Assembly: GCA_030623125.1 (NCBI GenBank)
Contig: JAUXMQ010000021.1
Span: forward strand, 1 to 9,881
Direction: 5' to 3'
DNA length: 9,881 nucleotides
From: Acidimicrobiia bacterium
Lineage (GTDB): Bacteria; Actinomycetota; Acidimicrobiia; Spongiisociales; ZC4RG35
This document shows positions 6,767 to 9,881 of this stretch, piece after piece; the first letter of the stretch is position 1, and each line of letters starts with the position of its first letter. The notes beneath the pieces were generated by a model. It made no database searches and was not told where the DNA came from. It saw only the letters and a list, made by a program, of their open reading frames with translations. Both the position numbers and the translations under genes were made by a program.

Positions 6767-7203
6767 TGGTGCTCTTCGGTAACTCTCTTTCTCAGGCCGC
6801 GGAGTGCCGTTGTGACAATCTGTTTCTCCGCCTGCCGCCTGAGAAAGCCGGGAACCTTGAAGTTGGGCTCCACCGTCAGGGAGTAGACGACCTCGGTCGC
6901 ATCGTCCAGGGAGGTGAACTGGTAGGAACCTTCCAGCATCTCGAGATCGTCGCTGGGCTCGGCAACCCAACTGAGAACGTTGGGTCGGTGGTGGGTGTAC
7001 TTGAGGACGTACCTGATTTCCTTCACGAAGCCTTCCAGAACGAATCGGGCACGGTCAACCCGGCCACTCTCGTCGCTTTCCAGGACCTCGACCTCCTTGA
7101 CGCCTGTGGCCCATTCCGGATAGGCAGCCACGTCCGCCGCAACGTCGTAGAGCGCTTCAGGCGCGGCATCGATCTCCAGAGTCGAAAAGGTTCCTTCAGG
7201 CAT
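6763..7203 (-). CDS. SRPBCC (START-like, polyketide cyclase/CoQ-binding type) protein
   Basis: A 146-aa helix-grip protein of the SRPBCC superfamily, whose members bind lipids or other hydrophobic ligands in a deep pocket. Seen: the family N-terminal pattern IDAAPEALYDVAADVAAYPEW (11-31) followed by VKEVEVLE (35-42), alternating beta-strand segments through 50-115, and a long C-terminal helix VPGFLRRQAEKQIVTTALRGLRKRV (117-141). It has no signal peptide or membrane segment, so it should be cytosolic. The start is ATG 7201-7203 with GGGGA at 7206-7210. It is the first gene of the coupled set. Its TGA overlaps the GTG of the ATPase gene by 4 nt, and a perfect inverted repeat lies 36 nt upstream. 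Its ligand cannot be read from sequence. Linkage to an ArsA-like ATPase suggests joint handling of a hydrophobic client or lipid. Confidence 0.88.
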   Translation of the reverse strand: MPEGTFSTLEIDAAPEALYDVAADVAAYPEWATGVKEVEVLESDESGRVDRARFVLEGFVKEIRYVLKYTHHRPNVLSWVAEPSDDLEMLEGSYQFTSLDDATEVVYSLTVEPNFKVPGFLRRQAEKQIVTTALRGLRKRVTEEHQ

Positions 7204-7239
7204 GTTCCCCGCTCGTCATCGAATCGCCGAGGCTAGCGA

Positions 7240-7261
7240 GATACACCAGTAGTGGTGTATC
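7240..7261. promoter_or_regulatory. Perfect 9-bp inverted repeat, candidate operator or hairpin
   Basis: GATACACCA at 7240-7248 and TGGTGTATC at 7253-7261 are exact reverse complements around a 4-nt spacer. They lie between the metallophosphoesterase stop (7265) and the SRPBCC start (7203). There is no T-run on either strand, which argues against a classical terminator. The size and AT-containing arms fit a dimeric repressor site controlling the SRPBCC-ATPase set, or an RNA hairpin separating the two transcripts. I found no convincing -10/-35 pair beside it. Confidence 0.5.
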
Positions 7262-7264
7262 GCA

Positions 7265-8053
7265 CTAACGAATACGGCCGACATGAACCATTTCGGATTC
7301 GAGACGAAGAAACCTGCCCGTGGCACGGAAATATCCGGCGTTGAAACATCGCGTCGCACCCACTCGCCAGGTGGTGGCTTGCGGCTGATGGACATCCCCG
7401 AACAGATGGAACCGAGGTTGATGCTCCACCAGGTAGTCCCGGATCGGACCCGACCCTCGTTCGTCCTTTCCGGTAATCACATCGCGTCGCATCGAACGAA
7501 CAGCTGGAGGCACATGGGTGCACAAGACGTCGACCGAACCCAACCCGTCGAGAAGCGAAGACATCTCCTCGTCGGAGACCTCACCTTCTACTTTCAGGGG
7601 TGTCTCGACCCCGCCGCCAACAAATCCAAACCGGAGCCCGTCTATCTCGACAGCCTCGCCGTGGACGTAGCGAAAGCCATCCGGAAGAGACTCCTTCAGC
7701 CGGCGCGGCCGGTCAACATTGCCGTGGATCACAAGACCGGCGCCGCCCGAGAGCGCCACCGCGACTTCGTCGTATTGACGATCAATTGCCCGGCCAATCT
7801 CGGCTCGAACCTCTTCTACCTTCTCGCCGACACGCCCTATCCAGAGGGCTCGCATCCCGGCATAGTCCCCCGTGGCTCGAGCTTCAGCCGAGGCGCGGGC
7901 AAATCCGAGCCCAAGAACGTCGGCAACTGCCCCCTCGCCACTCCTGTAGTCGGTCAGGTTGGCCAGATCACCCAGGATGATCACCTGCTCGTCGCTCTCA
8001 ACGAGTCGCCGGAGTGGCTTCATGGCCCCGTGGACATCGGAGACGAAGAGCAT
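7265..8053 (-). CDS. Calcineurin-like metallophosphoesterase
   Basis: A 262-aa phosphoesterase with the superfamily's dinuclear-metal motifs in order: DVHG (D6, H8), GDLAN (D29), GNVD (N112), THVPP (H180) and GDVHQP (219-224). N238 follows in the N-A-G-Y-F segment. Two motifs depart from consensus. The usual GDxxD second aspartate is N32, and the usual GHxH is GDVH, so the first histidine is replaced by D220. From memory, some actinobacterial relatives share GDVHQP, so this is probably a subfamily trait rather than decay. The substrate cannot be told; nucleotide or protein phosphoester hydrolysis is possible. It is cytosolic, with no signal peptide. The ATG (8051-8053) shares a base with the TGA of the upstream 97-aa membrane protein gene (TGATG) and has AAGG just before it, so the two are coupled. 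Confidence 0.88.
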   Translation of the reverse strand: MLFVSDVHGAMKPLRRLVESDEQVIILGDLANLTDYRSGEGAVADVLGLGFARASAEARATGDYAGMRALWIGRVGEKVEEVRAEIGRAIDRQYDEVAVALSGGAGLVIHGNVDRPRRLKESLPDGFRYVHGEAVEIDGLRFGFVGGGVETPLKVEGEVSDEEMSSLLDGLGSVDVLCTHVPPAVRSMRRDVITGKDERGSGPIRDYLVEHQPRFHLFGDVHQPQATTWRVGATRCFNAGYFRATGRFLRLESEMVHVGRIR

Positions 8054-8346
8054 CAGCCTTCAGCCTGACCGGCCGCATAACGAACCCACACCACCGACAG
8101 AACAGCCGCGATGACGGCAAGGAGAAGCGAAAGCTGCCATGTGAAGTCGAGGGGAGAAAACTCCGCGGACATGCCACCCATGCCGAAACCGACAAGAGCG
8201 CCGATCGCGGCCTTGCCTCGGACTCCCATCAACTCACCGGGGTCTCTCTCCGGATGGCCCACGTTCTCGGCGAAGGCGCCACCCATGATCAACACCAGAA
8301 GACCGACGATCCCGACAACGAGGACGACCGCGTACACCTTGACCAT
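8053..8346 (-). CDS. Small membrane protein (97 aa), unknown function
   Basis: I do not recognise a named family. Residues 4-26 form a strongly hydrophobic N-terminal helix, a likely signal anchor. A short polar loop rich in Pro, Asp, Glu and Arg (HPERDPGELMGVRGK, 31-45) follows. Then comes a glycine-rich semi-hydrophobic stretch AAIGALVGFGMGGMSAEF (46-63) and a second clear membrane helix at about 70-90. With the glycine-rich segment it may span the membrane three times. The start is ATG 8344-8346; a reading frame extending to 8484 would overlap the cysteine-rich gene and adds no sensible N-terminus. The Shine-Dalgarno sequence is weak. Its TGA overlaps the metallophosphoesterase ATG by one base, so the two proteins are probably made together, perhaps with this one as the enzyme's membrane partner (inference). 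Confidence 0.72.
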   Translation of the reverse strand: MVKVYAVVLVVGIVGLLVLIMGGAFAENVGHPERDPGELMGVRGKAAIGALVGFGMGGMSAEFSPLDFTWQLSLLLAVIAAVLSVVWVRYAAGQAEG

Positions 8347-8392
8347 GAAAACCGAGGGTAACCGGGCCCCTTGCAGATGGAGCGCATGTCGA

Positions 8393-8581
8393 TCAGGACA
8401 CCCGGCGCTCCGCGGGAATGAGACGCAGACGAGGCACGAGCCCTCCATCCGCGAGATTCTTGATGGCCTCGGTCTGACTGTCACTGAGATCCACCGGGCC
8501 GGCCCCGAGAAGACAGGTCACGACACACTCGTCACAGGCGCTGGTATCCAACATGGCGCATTGCTCACAATCAATCAACAT
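8393..8581 (-). CDS. Cysteine-rich small protein (62 aa), probable metal-binding
   Basis: A 62-aa protein with five cysteines in its first 23 residues: C5-x2-C8-x7-C16-x2-C19-x3-C23. Two CxxC knuckles suggest a small zinc- or iron-sulfur-binding fold. The second half has an acidic helix (LSDSQTEAIKNLADGG, 32-47) and a short strand-like end GLVPRLRLIP. I recall unnamed actinobacterial proteins with a similar C-x2-C ... C-x2-C-VV-x-LLG pattern and a GLVP-LRL ending, but cannot give a name. The start is well supported: ATG 8579-8581 with a perfect AGGAGG (8588-8593) 6 nt upstream. It is the first gene of the minus-strand series, divergent from the CNNM gene, and 46 nt before the small membrane protein gene. 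Confidence 0.82.
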   Translation of the reverse strand: MLIDCEQCAMLDTSACDECVVTCLLGAGPVDLSDSQTEAIKNLADGGLVPRLRLIPAERRVS

Positions 8582-8587
8582 CTCTGA

Positions 8588-8593
8588 CCTCCT
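8588..8593 (-). promoter_or_regulatory. Consensus ribosome binding site of the cysteine-rich gene
   Basis: A perfect AGGAGG on the minus strand, 6 nt before the ATG at 8581. It is the strongest Shine-Dalgarno sequence in the window. It is the main evidence that the 62-aa cysteine-rich frame is translated. Confidence 0.8.
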
Positions 8594-8662
8594 GACCTCA
8601 CCCTAAGAGAGGGGTGTGACAGGAAACTCGCGGGCATTAGTGTGACCCCCCAACCGTGATCC

Positions 8663-8668
8663 AGAAGG
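8663..8668 (+). promoter_or_regulatory. Likely ribosome binding site ahead of an ATT start
   Basis: AGAAGG lies 9 nt before the ATT at 8678-8680. The CNNM frame has no ATG, GTG or TTG between its upstream in-frame TGA (8657-8659) and the first membrane helix. This motif therefore helps place the start at ATT. Confidence 0.5.
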
Positions 8669-8677
8669 CGCCCACCC

Positions 8678-9881
8678 ATTAGTACAGCCGCCGGTCTGGC
8701 TCTCGTCGCGTTTCTTCTGGCGATCAACGCTTTCTTCGTTGCCGGCGAGTTCGCGCTCATAACCGTTCCACGAAGTCGGGTCACCAGAAAGGCCGAAGAG
8801 GGCGACCGGAGAGCCCGCCGCATTCTCACCGGTCTTTCCAAGTTGTCGTTTCATCTATCCGGGGCTCAGCTGGGAATAACGCTCTCATCGCTGATTCTCG
8901 GCCTCGTCATCAAGCAGACTCTCGGCCCGGTGATCGAGCCGTTTCTTCAGTGGCTCCCTTTCTCGGAGGAATTGATACCCACACTGACCATCGTTCTCGC
9001 ACTTGCTCTCGGCACCTCCATGCAACTCGTGTTTGGCGAACTGGTCCCCAAGAACCTCGCCATCACCTACCCCTATCGAACGGCTCAGCGAGTCGGAATA
9101 CCGATGCTGATGGTCAACGGCGCCTTCTCTCCTCTGATCCGGATACTCAACGCCGCTGCAAACCGGGCAGTGCGAATGATGGGGATCGAACCCAGAGAGG
9201 AGTTGGCCGGTGTGCGTTCGATAGAGGAGCTGGAGCTCATCATCCGAGCCTCCGGAGAGGGTGGCCTCCTCAGCGACCACGAGCTCGGTCTGCTCACCCG
9301 GTCGATAACCTTCGCGGAGAACCTCACATCCGATGTCATGGTCCCGAGGGTGCAGATCGTCGGTCTCCCTTCGTCCGCAACGGTTGCGGACATCCAGCTT
9401 GCCTCCATCGAGTCCGGGCACAGCCGCTTCCCGATCTTCGGCTCCGACCTCGACGAGATCCTCGGAGTAGCCCACGTAAAGGACAGTTTGCGAGTCCCGG
9501 TCGAGCAGCGTGACTCAGAACCGATCGTCAATCACATGCGACCCGCTCTCGTCATCCCGGACAGCCAGCCGCTCGAGGCTGTGCTTTTCGAGCTCCGAAC
9601 CAGGGGCTCGGGGATGGCCGTGGTGACCGATGAATACGGGGGTACGGCGGGCATAGTCACGTCGGAGGACCTGCTCGAAGAGATCGTTGGTGAGATCAGG
9701 GATGAGCACGACCATCTGCCATCCTCCGTTTCCTCGAAGTCCGGTGAGCTTTCCGGTCTCCTCCATCGGCACGAAGTTGAAGCGGCCCTCGGCTTCGAGT
9801 GGCCCGAGGGTCGGTACGAGACACTGGGCGGTCTGATTACAGCATTGCTGGAGCATCTCCCTGACCTCGGTGACACCGTGG
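8678..9881 (+). CDS. CNNM/CBS-pair (CorC/TlyC 'hemolysin-like') membrane protein, partial
   Basis: An integral membrane protein of the CNNM family, linked elsewhere to Mg2+ or Co2+ transport; the hemolysin label is historical. About 401 residues are visible and the C-terminus is cut by the window. Seen: the CNNM membrane domain with helices at about 3-22, 60-80, 97-118 and 138-158, including AINAFFVAGEFAL (15-27), GAQLGITLSSLILG (62-75) and FGELVPKNLAI (119-129). A CBS pair follows: DVMVPR at 219-224 opens CBS1, and VVTDEYGGTAGIVTSEDLLEEIVGEI (315-340) closes CBS2. The beginning of the CorC/HlyC C-terminal domain has YETLGGLI (380-387). The in-frame TGA at 8657-8659 leaves no standard start. 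ATT at 8678 gives (M)STAAGLALVAF, a natural N-terminus, with AGAAGG 9 nt upstream; CTG 8696 is the other option. It is the only plus-strand gene. Confidence 0.9.
   Translation, partial: MSTAAGLALVAFLLAINAFFVAGEFALITVPRSRVTRKAEEGDRRARRILTGLSKLSFHLSGAQLGITLSSLILGLVIKQTLGPVIEPFLQWLPFSEELIPTLTIVLALALGTSMQLVFGELVPKNLAITYPYRTAQRVGIPMLMVNGAFSPLIRILNAAANRAVRMMGIEPREELAGVRSIEELELIIRASGEGGLLSDHELGLLTRSITFAENLTSDVMVPRVQIVGLPSSATVADIQLASIESGHSRFPIFGSDLDEILGVAHVKDSLRVPVEQRDSEPIVNHMRPALVIPDSQPLEAVLFELRTRGSGMAVVTDEYGGTAGIVTSEDLLEEIVGEIRDEHDHLPSSVSSKSGELSGLLHRHEVEAALGFEWPEGRYETLGGLITALLEHLPDLGDTV

Larger units (their letters stand above)
8582..8677. promoter_or_regulatory. Divergent intergenic region with a GTGTGAC direct repeat
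   Basis: These 96 bases separate the divergent cysteine-rich and CNNM genes, so promoters for both must lie here or overlap the coding ends. I see no strong -35/-10 pair; the best -35-like match on the plus strand is GTGACA (8616-8621) without a good partner. GTGTGAC occurs twice in the same orientation, at 8614-8620 and 8640-8646, 26 bp apart, each followed by AAC within about nine bases. It may be a regulator site or chance. Confidence 0.35.

Noticed and set aside
6767..6970. N-terminal extension of the ATPase frame by 68 codons
   Set aside because: It overlaps the conserved part of the SRPBCC gene and reads as an Arg- and Gly-rich shadow. The deviant Walker A normally starts within about 10 residues of the N-terminus, as it does from GTG 6766.
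7240..7261. Intrinsic (Rho-independent) terminator of the metallophosphoesterase gene
   Set aside because: The stem is good, but no run of T follows it on the minus strand. It is kept as an operator or hairpin candidate instead.
7283..8068. A 261-codon open frame on the plus strand opposite the metallophosphoesterase
   Set aside because: The minus-strand gene has the metal motifs and an overlapping upstream partner. The plus-strand product shows no family pattern and no ribosome binding site that I could see.
8347..8484. N-terminal extension of the 97-aa membrane protein to 143 codons
   Set aside because: The extra 46 residues overlap the cysteine-rich gene, which has a perfect Shine-Dalgarno sequence. 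They look unlike any signal or domain, and the hydrophobic N-terminal helix begins right after ATG 8346.
8642..8659. Upstream GTG (8642) as the CNNM start, with TGA (8657) read through
   Set aside because: There is no selenocysteine or recoding signal that I can see, and the residues between would be an unusual SRRRPP stretch. A start after the TGA is simpler.
8885..9475. A 196-codon open frame on the minus strand opposite the CNNM gene
   Set aside because: The plus-strand frame carries the CNNM and CBS motifs throughout. The minus-strand product is low-complexity and charged, with no domain.

Overview
The window looks like chromosomal housekeeping DNA from a high-GC bacterium, most likely an Actinomycetota member and possibly of the Acidimicrobiia. 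This placement is an inference from gene content, GTG starts, tightly overlapping genes and protein flavour, not from a marker gene. I see no RNA gene, transposon, prophage, CRISPR array or non-coding stretch above 100 bases. Every gene but one reads on the minus strand, so that series is best read from right to left.

At the right edge (8678-9881, plus strand) is the start of a CNNM/CBS-pair (CorC/TlyC 'hemolysin-like') membrane protein. It appears to begin at a rare ATT codon. A 96-bp divergent region separates it from the minus-strand series. That series opens with a 62-aa cysteine-rich protein (8393-8581), a 97-aa membrane protein (8053-8346) and a metallophosphoesterase (7265-8053). A perfect 9-bp inverted repeat (7240-7261) follows.

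Next come four genes whose stop and start codons all overlap: an SRPBCC lipid-binding-type protein, an ArsA/Get3-type ATPase with a C-terminal HSP20-like domain, a 61-aa helical protein, and a DUF1232 (YkvA-type) protein (4981-7203). The ATPase lacks the arsenite-binding cysteines. The set looks more like a membrane-protein or lipid-handling module than an arsenic pump. This is the least explained part of the window.

Two GC-rich hairpins (4945-4977) separate that set from a metabolic group: an AlaC-type alanine aminotransferase, a low-specificity threonine aldolase, then the type II fatty-acid genes fabD, fabH and fabG (cut by the left edge). FabD makes malonyl-ACP, FabH performs the first condensation and FabG the first reduction, so the three act in sequence. 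The aminotransferase and aldolase supply or interconvert alanine, pyruvate, glycine and acetaldehyde next to the acyl-chain initiation genes.
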